The translations under genes were made by a program, and so were the position numbers. Under the pieces are notes generated by a model, which saw only the letters and a program-made list of their open reading frames with translations, was not told the DNA's origin and made no database searches. A stretch of DNA of 64,000 bases from Candidatus Sodalis pierantonius str. SOPE (GTDB lineage: Bacteria; Pseudomonadota; Gammaproteobacteria; Enterobacterales; Enterobacteriaceae). The stretch is taken from the NCBI RefSeq assembly GCF_000517405.1, contig NZ_CP006568.1, positions 2,604,001-2,668,000 of the forward strand, given 5' to 3'. Shown piece by piece: positions 36,689 through 46,850 of this stretch (its first letter is position 1; each line of letters opens with the position of its first letter).

Positions 36689-38733
36689 ATGTTTGTTACG
36701 GTGAGTGAGTTAGTCGGTTTACCCGGATTGCCTGGCACCTTGCAGGGACTTCGCTGGTCATTGAATAAGCGGGCTGCAAATTCACCAGATTTAGTCCGTA
36801 AGCGTTCAGGCACCAAGGCTTTCGAGTATCACATCGATTGTCTGCCAGAACAAACACGCGAGATCATCAAACAGCGGCACTATAAATCCTTAATAGCGCA
36901 AGCCCCGGCCCAGCCGGTTGATGAGTCGCTCAAAGGCAGCACTGTAATCAAGTCACGCCGATGAGCTGGCGATCATGCGCCAATGTCCGGCCCTGCTTGA
37001 GCGCAAGGTGCAGGCCCTGAACGATCAGCAGAAGCAGATTGCCGATGCGCGCATGGTACTGGCACAGGAAGTGATCCGGTTACAGCAGGCTGGCATGACC
37101 CGCATTGCGGCGGTGACCTTTATCGTCGATGAGTCAAAGGCCGGCACATTGCCCGAAGCCCTGCAGCGCGCCGCCACGCGGGCCAACGCCAAAAAGGGCC
37201 GCACCCGGCAAGGGGTAGGCAAAAGCAGTCTGCAGGAATGGGTGAGTCTCTATCTCAGCGCCGAGCGGCCCCAGGAGCGTCTGGCGATACTGGCTCCAGG
37301 GCAGCCGAAGAAGCAGCGTCCCGAGGACATGACGTGGTTCTATACGCTGTTCTGGCCGCATTATGCCCGACCCTGTGGCCTGACGGTGCTGGAAGCCTAC
37401 CGCGCGTTTCAGGCGGACTGGCAGGGCAAATATCATGACCAGCCTGCCATGCTGGCGGCCCTGCCGACCTACGACAAGGTGAATCGCATGGTCAAGCGGG
37501 TGGCACCTCACCGACGGGTCAAGGGACGGGTCACTGGCTCGGCGCTTAAGGCGTATCAGGTGTACCAACAGCGGGATTGGGCGCAGATGCCGGTAAATGG
37601 CTGCTGGATAGCTGACGGTAAATCGCTGAACATGAAAAGTGGCCCATCCGATACACGGGCGGCCCTTTACCCCGGAGCTGACGTTGGTGCTCGACGGGCG
37701 CACCCGCTATCTGGTGGGCTGGAGCCTGTCACTGGCGGAAAACGCCATCGCGGTGGCCGATGCGTGGCGTTATGCCATCCAGCACCACGGCAAGCCGCTG
37801 TTTGCCTACTCCGATAACTGCGGCGGCGAGACCAACAAGATGCTGGATGCGGATATCACCGGGATTTTTCCCCGGCTGGGCATTGAGCATATTACCGGTA
37901 TCCCCGGTAACCCCCAGGCGCGGGGCATTATTGAGCGGCTTAACGGTGTGCTGCCCCGCCGGCTGGCACTGCGCTTTCAGACCTATAACGGGCTGAGCGC
38001 TGACCCCAACGGGGCGCGGGTGCAGGGGCAAAAACTGCTGAGTCTGTCGAATGCCTTGCGCCAGGGTAAAGAGCTGAACGCCACGCAGCAAAAGACGCTG
38101 GCGATTCTGCCCAGCTGACGGCAGCTGATAGACGCCATCGAGGAAGAGGTGCGGCGCTATAACCACAGCCACGAGCACAGCGCGCTGCCGAAGGTCAACG
38201 ACAAGTCGATGACACCGGCTGCTTACCGCAAGGCCCTGCTGGCTGAGGAAGGAGACAACATTGAATACCTGACGCCGGGCGAGCTGCGCGAGATGTTTAT
38301 GCCGGAAGAGAAACGGGTGGCCCAGCGCGGTTGGGTTGAACTGTTGAATAACCAGTATTTTGCCCGGGAGCTGATTGAGGTAGACCGCCAGACGGTGCGG
38401 GTGGCCTACGATATCCATAATCCGAACGAAGTGATTATTCGCCAGATGGACGGCGCCTATCTCTGCACCGCGCTCTGGAATGGCAATACCGCCTCGCCGG
38501 TGCCGGTCTCGCGGGTAGAAAAAGCCCTGGAAGCGCGTGCCAAGCGTCGCATTAAGCTGGCCGAAAGCAAAATTCAGAATGCGAAAGACGAATTACGTCC
38601 GGTGATTGATGCGCCCAGGGAGAGCGATTACAGCCTGCTGATACCCAAGGTGTCGGCACCCGAAAAAGAGAAGGTGTATTTATTTGAATCCGAATATGAG
38701 CACGATATCAAGCAGGTCAGTAATAACCGCTAA
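36689..38733 (+). pseudogene. MuA-like DDE transposase, two frameshifts and one stop
   Basis: The gene matches the element 1 transposase almost throughout after residue 32. Lesions: an extra C near 36958 (TCACGCCGATG against TCACGCGATG), an extra A near 37636 (ATGAAAAGTGG against ATGAAAGTGG), and TGA at 38116-38118 where element 1 has TGG (Trp). The DDE residues are still encoded (WIADGKSLNM, YSDNCGGETN, GIIERLNG). Start ATG 36689. The 3' end is not interrupted by an IS here, unlike element 1. Confidence 0.9.
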
Positions 38734-38744
38734 GGATATATTGT

Positions 38745-39678
38745 ATGACAACGCGAGAACGTATTTTCCAGCTGATGGAACGGTCAGGCTACACCCAGCG
38801 CAAGGTAGCCGATAAAACCGGATTAAGCTGTGCCACCATTTCACAATATTTAAAGGGGGTTTACAACGGCAATATTGATAACGTTGGGGGCACACTGCGA
38901 GATTTTCTTGACCGCGATACAGAGCGCGCCCACCGGCGGGACATCAAGGTGCATTTTGTGCCGACCCATTTGGCGAGGGTGGCGCTGAACCTGATTAGTG
39001 CCACGCACGACTTCGGCGATATCGGCGTGATATACCGCCCGGCCGGCATGGGAAAAAGCATGGTGCTGAAGGAGTATGTGCGCGCCAACAGCGCCAATCA
39101 ATAAAGGCGTCATCCTGATTGAAGCCGACCCCGGCTATACCGCCAAGGTGCTGCTGCAGGCGCTGTGTGCCCGGCTGGGTCTGCGGAAAACCGGCAATAT
39201 CCATGAGCTGGTCGAGGAGTGTGTGCAGGGGCTACGCGACAAGCACTGGCTGGTGCTGGTTGACGAGGCCGAGCTGCTGCCCTACCGGGCGCTTGAAGTC
39301 TTGCGCCGCATTCACGACCGTTCCGGGGTGGCCATTGTACTGGCGGGCATGCCGCGTTTGCTGCTCAATCTCAAAGGCTCACGCGGGGAATACGCCCAGC
39401 TTTATAGTCGGGTGGGCATGGCGTTAGACCTGGAATCTCGCAAGAAAGAAAGTGAAGCCGAGGATTTCAGCGCCATTCTGGGCAGCCTGTTATCGAACGG
39501 CGAGGCCTCGAGCGAGCCGCTTGCGCCGGAGATTGCCGCCACCTTTCGCAAACATTCACGGGGCAATTATCGCAGCCTGTTTAAGCTGGCGCGTGGGGTG
39601 GCCCGAACAAGCGCTATCGGCAATCAGGGGATGTCCGTGACGTTAATCGACCGCTATGCAGAAATGCTAATTCATTGA
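38745..39678 (+). pseudogene. MuB-like ATPase with 4-bp tandem duplication
   Basis: The sequence is the same as the gene at 2330-3259, but CAAT is duplicated near 39098 (GCCAATCAATAAAGG against GCCAATAAAGG). This shifts the frame after about residue 119, just past the Walker A loop. Walker A also reads RPAGMGKS, with Arg replacing the first Gly. Codon 18 is CAG here, so the nonsense mutation of element 1 is independent. Both elements have thus lost B separately. Confidence 0.87.
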
Positions 39679-39689
39679 AGGAGGAAAGT

Positions 39690-39839
39690 ATGTCAGTCCA
39701 TCATAAAGCAGCATCGACCAACACTCATCTTATCGCCGCCATGACGCAGGCAGGAGCCGTTATTCATTATTTGACGATAAGAGGCGTGAGCGTAAAAAGC
39801 GTGATATTGCATAATTGCAAACCCGTTATCCGTATTGAA
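39690..39839 (+). pseudogene. small conserved ORF after MuB-like gene, 3'-truncated
   Basis: It begins MSVHHKAASTNTHLIAAMTQ behind GAAGGAGGAAAG and is cut after about 50 residues by IS5 sequence at 39840. The sequence equals the ORF at 2318 of element 1. Function unknown. Confidence 0.6.
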
Positions 39840-39964
39840 CGCTTTGTTGAATAAATCCGAAATTTGTGACGACTTCCTCCCTATCAGGGCGATTGTTACA
39901 TGATGCGGACGCTGTTTGGCATTCCTAACAGCGTGATCCGGTTAAGCGCTTTGACCATTGCCAT
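39840..39964 (-). mobile_element. IS5-family element, 125-bp terminal fragment
   Basis: This fragment is the inverted right end of the IS5-type element (CGCTTTGTTGAATAAATCC onward, including the last codons of the transposase). It is cut where the next IS5 copy begins. It marks an earlier insertion into Mu-like element 2. Confidence 0.9.
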
Positions 39965-41020
39965 GGCTTTGTTGAATAAATCGAACTTTTAGGTGACTGG
40001 CGGCTCTGATCACTACATTCGTTTCAACATCAGGTACCCATGGCAAAGCAAAAGTTTAAAATCACCAACTGGCCCGCATATAACAATGCGCTCAGGCAGC
40101 GGGGGGACCTGACAGTATGGCTTGATGAGTCAGCCATTGCTGCATGGACTGAGAGTACACCACCTGAACATCGTGGCCGGCTGCTTCACTACACCGATAT
40201 GGCCATTACCACGGTTCTGATGATAAAGCGCGTGTTTAACCTTTCGCTCCGGGCGTTACAGGGTTTCGTTGACTCGATTTTTAAACTGATGGGGCTGTCG
40301 CTGCGCTGCCCAGATTACTCTCTGGTCAGCCGGCGAGCAAAAACCGTCGACATCAGCATAAAAACGCCAACCCGCGGCGAAATCTCACACCTGGTCATCG
40401 ATGGCACCGGCCTGAAAGTCTTCGGCGAAGGCGAATGGAAAGTCAGGCAGCATGGGGCTGAGAGGCGCAGAGTATGGCGCAAGCTTCATCTGGCAGTAGA
40501 TAGCGTGACACATGAAATTATCTGTGCCGATTTATCGCTAAGCGGTACGACAGATGCGCAGGCGCTGCCCGGGCTGATTAACCAAACCCACCGGAAAATC
40601 AGGGAAGCGTCGGCTGACAGTGCTTACGATACGCGTTACTGTCATGATGCTCTGCTGAGGAAAAAAATAAAGCCGCTTATCCCACCGCGAAGTGGTGCGC
40701 AATATTGGCCAGCTCGATACCATGAGCGTAACCATACGGTGGCAAATCAGCATCTGAGCGGCAATAACGATACCTGGAAAAAGAAAGTAGGTTATCACCG
40801 GCGTTCACTGGCTGAAACGGCCATGTTCCGGTTTAAAACACTTCTGGGTGGTCATCTGAGTCTGCATGACTATGACGCGCAGGTAGGTGAGGCTATGGCA
40901 ATGGTCAAAGCGCTTAACCGGATCACGCTGTGTAGGAATGCCAAACAACGTCCGCATCATGTAACAATCGCCCTGATAGGGAGGAAGTCGTCACAAATTT
41001 CGAATTTATTCAACAAAGCG
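39965..41020 (+). mobile_element. IS5-family (IS903 group) element, full length, flanks do not match
   Basis: Both inverted repeats are present (GGCTTTGTTG at 39965; CAACAAAGCG ending 41020). The bases left (CATTGCCAT) and right (CTGTGTACC) are not a duplication. It was probably joined to its present right flank by recombination between IS copies. Confidence 0.9.
40040..40964 (+). pseudogene. IS5-family transposase, 3' frameshift
   Basis: The gene matches the 307-residue transposase, but an extra G near 40931 (CTGTGTAGG against CTGTTAGG) changes the last ~10 residues and lets the frame run on to 41110 in unrelated DNA. The catalytic motifs precede the shift, so partial activity cannot be excluded. 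Confidence 0.85.
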
Positions 41021-41137
41021 CTGTGTACCTTAAAAATTAAAGGCGCAGATGCTTTACAGGAGATCTTCGATGGGATACGCTTTGTGTCGAGATCTCATGA
41101 AAGCAAATGAAACCTGTTTTCAATTCGGCCCTGGTAG
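41021..41137. other. orphan 117-bp fragment between IS5 and IS256
   Basis: This is sequence unrelated to either IS. It could encode LKIKGADALQEIFDGIRFVS but I recognise nothing. It is too short to name and is the only non-IS DNA in 39840-43332. Confidence 0.4.
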
Positions 41138-42452
41138 GACCCTGTACACGATTCTGTGTAAATGCCTTTTCTCAGAAGTGACCGTCCAGGCGGTCGCCGA
41201 ACTCGATAATAAAGCGGCTCATTGCCATGCGCCAGTCCCTCAAAGGCATTGTCCATTTCTGTGAGGCCGCCTGTATCGCCAGCCAAACCACCTTTTTCAC
41301 TGCGTCGTCGGTCGGGAACACCTTGCGCTTTTTGATGGCATGCCGGATCACGCTGTTTAACGACTCGATGGCGTTGGTCGTGTAGATCACCTTGCGGATG
41401 TCCGTTGGGTAGGCAAAGAACGTGGCCAGATTGGCCCAGTTTGCCTGTCAGCTTTGACTTATTTGTGGGTAGCGGATGTCCCAGGCACTGGAGAACGCTT
41501 CCAGCGCCTGCAAGCCGGCTTCTTCCGTAGGGGCCTGATAGATAGCTTTCAGGTCGCGGGTGACGGCCTTGTAGTCCTTCCAGGAGACGAACCGCAGGCT
41601 GTTGCGCACCATATGCACGATACACAGCTGGAGCCGCGCTTCCGGATACACCGCGTTAATAGCGTCAGGGAAACCTTTCAGCCCGTCTACGCAGGCGATA
41701 AGGATATCGTTCAGGCCGCGGTTTTTCAGCTCTGTCAGCACGTTCAGCCAGAACTTTGCGCCTTCATTTTCGGCCAGCCACATACCTAGCAACTCTTTCT
41801 GGCCTTCGATGTTGATGCCCAGCGCCAGGAACACAGATTTGTTGATGATGCGGCTGTCCTGCCGGACTTTTAGAACGATACAGTCAAGATAAACAATGGG
41901 ATAGACTGCATCCAGAGGCCGGTTTTTCCATTCGACAACCTGCTCCATGACCGCATCGGTGACCTTTGAGACCAGCGCCGGCGAGACATCGGCGTCATAC
42001 AGCTCTTTGAACGCGGCGGCGATCTCGCGGGTGGTCATCCCTTTGGCGTACAACGATAAAATCTGGTTATCCATCCCGGTAATCCGGGTCTGGTTCTTCT
42101 TCACCAGTTGCGGTTCAAAGGAACCGTCACGATCGCGTGGAGTACGCAGCGCCAGCGGGCCATCGCCAGTGGTAACGGTTTTTGTGGAATAGCCGTTGCG
42201 GGCGTTGGTCCCCGGTTTAGGCTGATTTTTATCGTAGCCGAGGTGATGGGTCATTTCGGCATTGAGAGCTGCTTCGACGCTAATTTTTTTCAGCAGCCGA
42301 TCGAAGTGACTGAGATCTTCAGGGGTTTTGAGATTTTTGGCCAGTTCGTTAGCCAGAGCCTGCAACTGTTTTTCGTCCATAAATTAACCTGTTTTTGATG
42401 TTGGATTGAACATATCAAAATCAGGCAAATACACAAATTTCTAAACAGGCTC
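41138..42452 (-). mobile_element. IS256-family element, full length, flanks do not match
   Basis: This is a complete 1315-bp element in reverse. The left flank CCTGGTAG and right flank CTGCATGG are not duplicates. The right flank is the middle of an IS5 transposase gene, whose left part is not on the other side, so the copy is a recombination product. Confidence 0.93.
41172..42380 (-). pseudogene. IS256-family transposase, nonsense mutation
   Basis: The gene is identical in plan to the intact copies from ATG 42380. TGA at 41448-41450 replaces the TGG (Trp) of ISRSWQAN, truncating the protein at 310 residues before the catalytic Glu region. Several nearby G-to-A changes (for example CCGCAA to CCACAA) accompany it. 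Confidence 0.92.
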
Positions 42453-43276
42453 CTGCATGGACTGAGAGTACACCACCTGAACATCGTGGCCGGCCGCTTC
42501 ACTACACCGATATGGCCATTGCCACGGTTCTGATGATAAAGCGCGTGTTTAACCTTTCGCTCCGGGCGTTACAGGGTTTCGTTGACGCGATTTTTAAACT
42601 GATGGGGCTGTCGCTGCGCTGCCCAGATTACTCTCTGGTCAGACGGCGAGCAAAAACCGTCGACATCAGCATAAAAACGCCAACCCGCGGCGAAATCTCA
42701 CACCTGGTCATCGATGGCACCGGCCTGAAAATCTTCGGCGAAGGCGAATGGAAAGTCAGGCAGCATGGGGCTGAGAGGCGCAGAGTATGGCGCAAGCTTC
42801 ATCTGGCAGTAGATAGCGCGACACATGAAATTATCTGTGCCGATTTATCGCTAAGCGGTACGACAGATGCGCAGGCGCTGCCCGGGCTGATTAACCAAAC
42901 CCACCGGAAAATCAGGGAAGCGTCGGCTGACAGTGCTTACGATACGCGTTACTGTCATGATGCTCTGCTGAGGAAAAAAATAAAGCCGCTTATCCCACCG
43001 CGAAGTGGTGCGCAATATTGGCCAGCTCGATACCATGAGCGTAACCATGCGGTGGCAAATCAGCATCTGAGCGGCAATAACGATACCTGGAAAAAGAAAG
43101 TAGGTTATCACCGGCGTTCACTGGCTGAAACGGCCATGTTTCGGTTTAAAACACTTCTGGGTAGTCATCTGAGTCTGCATGACTATGACGCGCAGGTAGG
43201 TGAGGCTATGGCAATGGTCAAAGCGCTTAACCGGATCACGCTGTTAGGAATGCCAAACAGCGTCCGCATCATGTAA
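42453..43276 (+). pseudogene. IS5-family transposase, 5'-truncated
   Basis: It begins in the codons for AWTESTPPEHRGR (about residue 34) and continues in frame to the normal stop. The first ~33 codons and the left inverted repeat are missing; IS256 sequence abuts directly at 42452. Confidence 0.92.
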
Positions 43277-43332
43277 CAATCGCCCTGATAGGGAGGAAGT
43301 CGTCACAAATTTCGGATTTATTCAACAAAGCG
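42453..43332 (+). mobile_element. IS5-family element, left end missing
   Basis: The right inverted repeat (CAACAAAGCG) ends at 43332 next to an integrase remnant. The left end was lost at the junction with the IS256 at 41138-42452. Confidence 0.92.
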
Positions 43333-43650
43333 TGTTTGGGGCTTTCTCTTTCTGATGTTCTGGAGAAATTTAGAGCATTAAATCATGGAGTTTCCCATAT
43401 AGTAGCTGACGAAAAATATAGTATGTTTGCTAAAAGAACAATTTCCGAAGCATTTATGAAAGCTCGCCGTGCCTCTGGATTGACGTGGGAGGATACCGCT
43501 CCTTATTTTCACGAAATCAGAAGTTTGGCAGCACGCTTGTATACAGAGGAAAAAGGAAAAGATTATGCTCAAAAACTGTTAGGACATAAGTCATCCGAGA
43601 TGACTGATAAGTACCGGGATGTAAGAGGTGCGGAGTGGACGGAGGTATGA
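43333..43650 (+). pseudogene. phage-type tyrosine integrase, C-terminal remnant
   Basis: About 105 residues of a lambda-type integrase remain, with the catalytic HEIR box (YFHEIRSLAARLY), LLGHKSSEMTDKY containing the second His, and the nucleophile Tyr in TDKYRDV. The N-terminal DNA-binding part and catalytic Arg I are gone, cut by the IS5 at 43332. It is a relic of a prophage or island. The gene stops at 43650, 70 bp from the truncated end of ycjG. Confidence 0.88.
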
Positions 43651-43719
43651 TTATTTCGATCGAATTTCGAGTAATTTCGATCGATTGATTATAATGCATT
43701 AAATGTAAAGGCTAAATTT

Positions 43720-44336
43720 TTAACGCCACTGCTGCGCCAGCAGTAGCGCCTCGGTCAGCCCGCCGGTTTTATCCAGCTTGATATTGATCATTTCATAACT
43801 GCCCTGTAGCGTCGCCAATTGGTCACGGGTATGACAACTCTCATCCGCGCAAATCGGCAACGGATGGATAAAATGCTGCAACGCCGCGTCGTGCTCCGCC
43901 GGCAGCGGTTGCTCCAGCATCGCCGCGTCGCCTCCGCCATCGTCTGCGGCTCATCGATACTCAGGGTCTGCGCCGTGGCGATCCGCGTCGGCAGCGCGAC
44001 ACCGGCATATTCCGCCAGCGTTTGGCCGGCCGCCTGGCGCTCCAAATCCCACAGCGCGCTATCGATGGCATTGCGCGCAGCGCCGGCGGGCAGCAATTGC
44101 AGCAAGACGTCCCGGCTTATGCCCTGTTCGATGCCGTGCAGGACGCTGTTGATTTGCCCGATAACCGAGGCCTCGGTTTCGCCATAACGGGGATAGGGCG
44201 TACATTCACCGATACCATGCAGCCCATCTTGCTCGATGTCCACTACCACCACCCGGGCTTCGGTACGCTCGCCGCGCGCGATGACGAACGGCGTTCGCAA
44301 CGGCCAGGCCTGCGGGTAAAAACGCATTACTCTCAT
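43720..44336 (-). pseudogene. ycjG: ycjG, L-Ala-D/L-Glu epimerase, internal deletion and truncated
   Basis: YcjG is an enolase-superfamily enzyme that epimerises murein-derived L-Ala-D-Glu. From ATG 44336 the N-terminal domain is clear (AWPLRTPFVIARGERTEARVVVVDIEQ; LPAGAARNAIDSALWDLERQ). The sequence then jumps near 43925 to MLEQPLPAEHDAALQHFIHP, losing about 80 residues including catalytic lysines, and changes frame. It stops after LLLAQQWR, about 60 residues short. The truncated end faces the integrase remnant. Confidence 0.9.
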
Positions 44337-44466
44337 CGGGCATCCTCGGATCAATTAGCGGCAAAACACCGCCTATCGGCAGGGATAAGAAGAAATTTCG
44401 TAATTCAACGCAATTAGGCTTATTCTGTTAATGACTTGTACACTATCACCCAAAAGGATGCGATTC

Positions 44467-44973
44467 ATGTCACAGACTATTACTTTGAAAGGCCAGCCGG
44501 TGACCGTAGCCGGTACGTTTTTGGCGCCGGGTGCCAAAGCGCCGGATTTTTTACTGGTCGCCACCGATTTGTCCGATGTGACCTTGAAAAGTTACACCGG
44601 AAAACGCAAGGTTCTTAATATATTCCCGAGCGTGGACACCGGCACCTGCGCAACGTCGGTCCGCAAGTTCAATCAATTGGCGGGATCGCTCGACAATACG
44701 CTGGTACTCTGCATCTCCGCCGACCTGCCGTTTGCTCAGAAACGATTTTGCGGCACCGAGGGGCTAGAGCGGGTCATCGCCCTGTCTACTCTGCGCGACC
44801 CGGCATTCCGCCAGCATTATGGTGTAGCGATAGACGATGGACCGATGAAAGGTTTGGCGGCGCGCGCGGTGGTGGTATTGGACGAACACGACAGCGTCAT
44901 TTACAGCCAACTGGTCGGCGAAATTGCCACAGAACCGGATTACGATGCGGCGCACGCCGCGCTGCACGCCTGA
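44467..44973 (+). CDS. tpx: thiol peroxidase
   Basis: Tpx is a peroxiredoxin that reduces hydroperoxides with thioredoxin, in the periplasm or cytoplasm depending on the study. The 168-residue protein matches E. coli Tpx, with the peroxidatic Cys in SVDTGTCATSVRKF (near residue 61) and the resolving Cys in PFAQKRFCGTEGL (near 95). Start ATG 44467 is behind AAAAGGATG. It lies between ycjG and tyrR, the E. coli order. Confidence 0.97.
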   Translation: MSQTITLKGQPVTVAGTFLAPGAKAPDFLLVATDLSDVTLKSYTGKRKVLNIFPSVDTGTCATSVRKFNQLAGSLDNTLVLCISADLPFAQKRFCGTEGLERVIALSTLRDPAFRQHYGVAIDDGPMKGLAARAVVVLDEHDSVIYSQLVGEIATEPDYDAAHAALHA

Positions 44974-45159
44974 GCGAGCGCGGCAAACGCAGGATAGACG
45001 GTGGACACTTTGGCCGATCCGCGCCGGCTTGCCGCCCTCGGATTAACCGACCCCGGCTGGCGCCGCGCTGACGTCGCCGGCTCGTCACGCGCCCCGCTGG
45101 ACAGAGCCGCTTGGCCGGCGCTCCGTTGAGGTGAACGCGTTATGTGGGCATCCGCCGGG

Positions 45160-46731
45160 CTAGATCGCGGGATCCTCATCCGTTTTCTTGCCGCTCAAAC
45201 CATATTCCCGTAATTTATTGGCAATGGCGGTATGAGATACCCCCAGCCGTTTCGCCAATTTGCGGGTACTGGGATAGGCACCATAGAGGCGCGTCAACAC
45301 GGAACGCTCGAACCGTTTGCTGATGTCATCCAGCGAACCGTCCAAGAGATCGTCCGTCAACGTCAGCGCCTGGCTGAAGTCGGGCAGGTCAATATCCTCG
45401 GCGCATAATGTCGCCCCTTCCCGCTGCGCCATGGCGCGATACAGCGCATTTTTCAACTGTCGCACGTTGCCCGGCCAGGGATAAAGCGTCAACGTGGCGG
45501 CCAGATCCGGCGCCAAACGCGGCAGCGCCACCCCTTGTTCGTCGCAGAAACGGGCGACGAACATCGATGCCAGCGGCATGATATCTTCGGGGCGCTCGCG
45601 CAACGGCGGGATAGTCAAGGTGAGCACATTCAGGCGATAATACAAGTCTTCGCGGAAATGGCCGTCCCGTACCAGCTCCAGAAGATTTTTCTGCGTGGTG
45701 CAAATGACCCGCACATCCACGTGCATTTCCTTGTCTTCCCCCACGCGCCGGAAGGTGCCGTCATTGAGAAAGCGCAATAACTTATTTTGCATGCGCGGCG
45801 ACATTTCCGCTATCTCATCCAACAGCACCGACCCGCCGTCCGCCTGTTCAAAAAAGCCTCTTTTACTCTCGAGCGCGTTGGGATAAGCGCCGGCGGCATG
45901 GCCAAACAGCTCGCTTTCGGCCACTTCGTCGGGCAAGGCGGCACAATTGAGCGCCAAAAAGGGCTTACGGCCACGGGCGCTGCGCAGATGGCAGGCGTGC
46001 GCTAACAAATCTTTACCGGTACCGGTTTCGCCCATGATCAGCAGCGGCGCGCCCAGCATCGCCAGCTTTCGGGCGTGATTGATAACCTGGCGCATACGCT
46101 CGCTGCTGGCCAGCAGGTGACTGAACGCGCTGTCGTCGTGAACGGAATGGTCTTTTAATTGCCGGTCCATGCGCACCGCCGATTTCAACATGACCACACC
46201 GCCGACGGTGGCGATATTGCCGTCGTCCCCCGGCAATTGCACGGGGGTGATATCCAGCAGGAAATCCTGACCGGCAATCACGACCCGTTCGGCGGCCGGC
46301 TGCGGCCGGGCATCCTCCAGCCACCGATTGAAATCAAAACCGCCCACCAGCGAGGATACAGACTGGCCGGCGAGTTTCTCTTCGCTGAGATTGAACAAGA
46401 GCGCCGCCGCCGGGTTGGACAGTGCGACCCGACCTTTGAGATCGATAGACAATACGGCTTCCGGCATGGCGGCAAGAATGGCCTGCATCGCGCGCGAGTC
46501 GCGTTCGGTGGGCACAAAAGCGACGGTACGCACATCGGTCACGCCGTCTATCCGGCGAATCTCCGCCATCAATGAGCGGAACACATCGAATTCCAACTGC
46601 GTAAAATTAAGATAAACGCGCCCGGCGGCGACGACCCCGATGCCGCGCAAATTGATTGTACGCGACACCAGTAAATCCAATATTTCCCGCACCAGGCCCA
46701 AACGGTCCTGACAAGCTACTTCTAAACGCAT
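45160..46731 (-). CDS. tyrR: transcriptional regulator TyrR
   Basis: TyrR controls aromatic amino-acid synthesis and transport genes with Tyr, Phe or Trp as co-effectors. The 523-residue protein (E. coli 513) has an N-terminal ACT domain (MRLEVACQDRLGLVREILDL), a PAS domain (about 80-150), an AAA+ domain with Walker A GETGTGKD (near 237), and a C-terminal Fis-type HTH (STRKLAKRLGVSHTAIANKL). It is entirely open, which is notable because the trp operon in this window is broken. Confidence 0.96.
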   Translation of the reverse strand: MRLEVACQDRLGLVREILDLLVSRTINLRGIGVVAAGRVYLNFTQLEFDVFRSLMAEIRRIDGVTDVRTVAFVPTERDSRAMQAILAAMPEAVLSIDLKGRVALSNPAAALLFNLSEEKLAGQSVSSLVGGFDFNRWLEDARPQPAAERVVIAGQDFLLDITPVQLPGDDGNIATVGGVVMLKSAVRMDRQLKDHSVHDDSAFSHLLASSERMRQVINHARKLAMLGAPLLIMGETGTGKDLLAHACHLRSARGRKPFLALNCAALPDEVAESELFGHAAGAYPNALESKRGFFEQADGGSVLLDEIAEMSPRMQNKLLRFLNDGTFRRVGEDKEMHVDVRVICTTQKNLLELVRDGHFREDLYYRLNVLTLTIPPLRERPEDIMPLASMFVARFCDEQGVALPRLAPDLAATLTLYPWPGNVRQLKNALYRAMAQREGATLCAEDIDLPDFSQALTLTDDLLDGSLDDISKRFERSVLTRLYGAYPSTRKLAKRLGVSHTAIANKLREYGLSGKKTDEDPAI

Positions 46732-46850
46732 GTATTGCCTCGCTCAAGCGATCAGGTGTTTGGGGGATATCATACTGGCCATTGCGCCGCGGTTGAAGCT
46801 GTCTGTCAGCAAAAGTTGACAGCCTGGACACTAAACCATCCATTTATCGG

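Larger units (their letters stand above)
35382..39839 (+). mobile_element. Mu-like transposable element 2, truncated at the distal end
   Basis: The element starts TGTGGGGTAGCAATC at 35382, inside lhr. It contains a repressor (minus), ner, MuA-like, MuB-like and a small ORF, in the same order as element 1. It is cut at 39839 by an IS5 fragment. Termini, the A gene after codon 32, the B gene and the small ORF are nearly identical to element 1. The repressor, ner and the start of A are not. A and B carry frameshifts or stops, so it cannot move on its own. Confidence 0.82.

Noticed and set aside
40040..41110. A longer 356-residue IS5 transposase variant with a novel C-terminus
   Set aside because: The extra residues come from an added G near 40931 that runs the frame through the IS end into unrelated DNA.
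44974..45159. Possible small gene between tpx and tyrR
   Set aside because: Only GC-rich short frames without family resemblance; nothing like a neighbouring E. coli gene was found.
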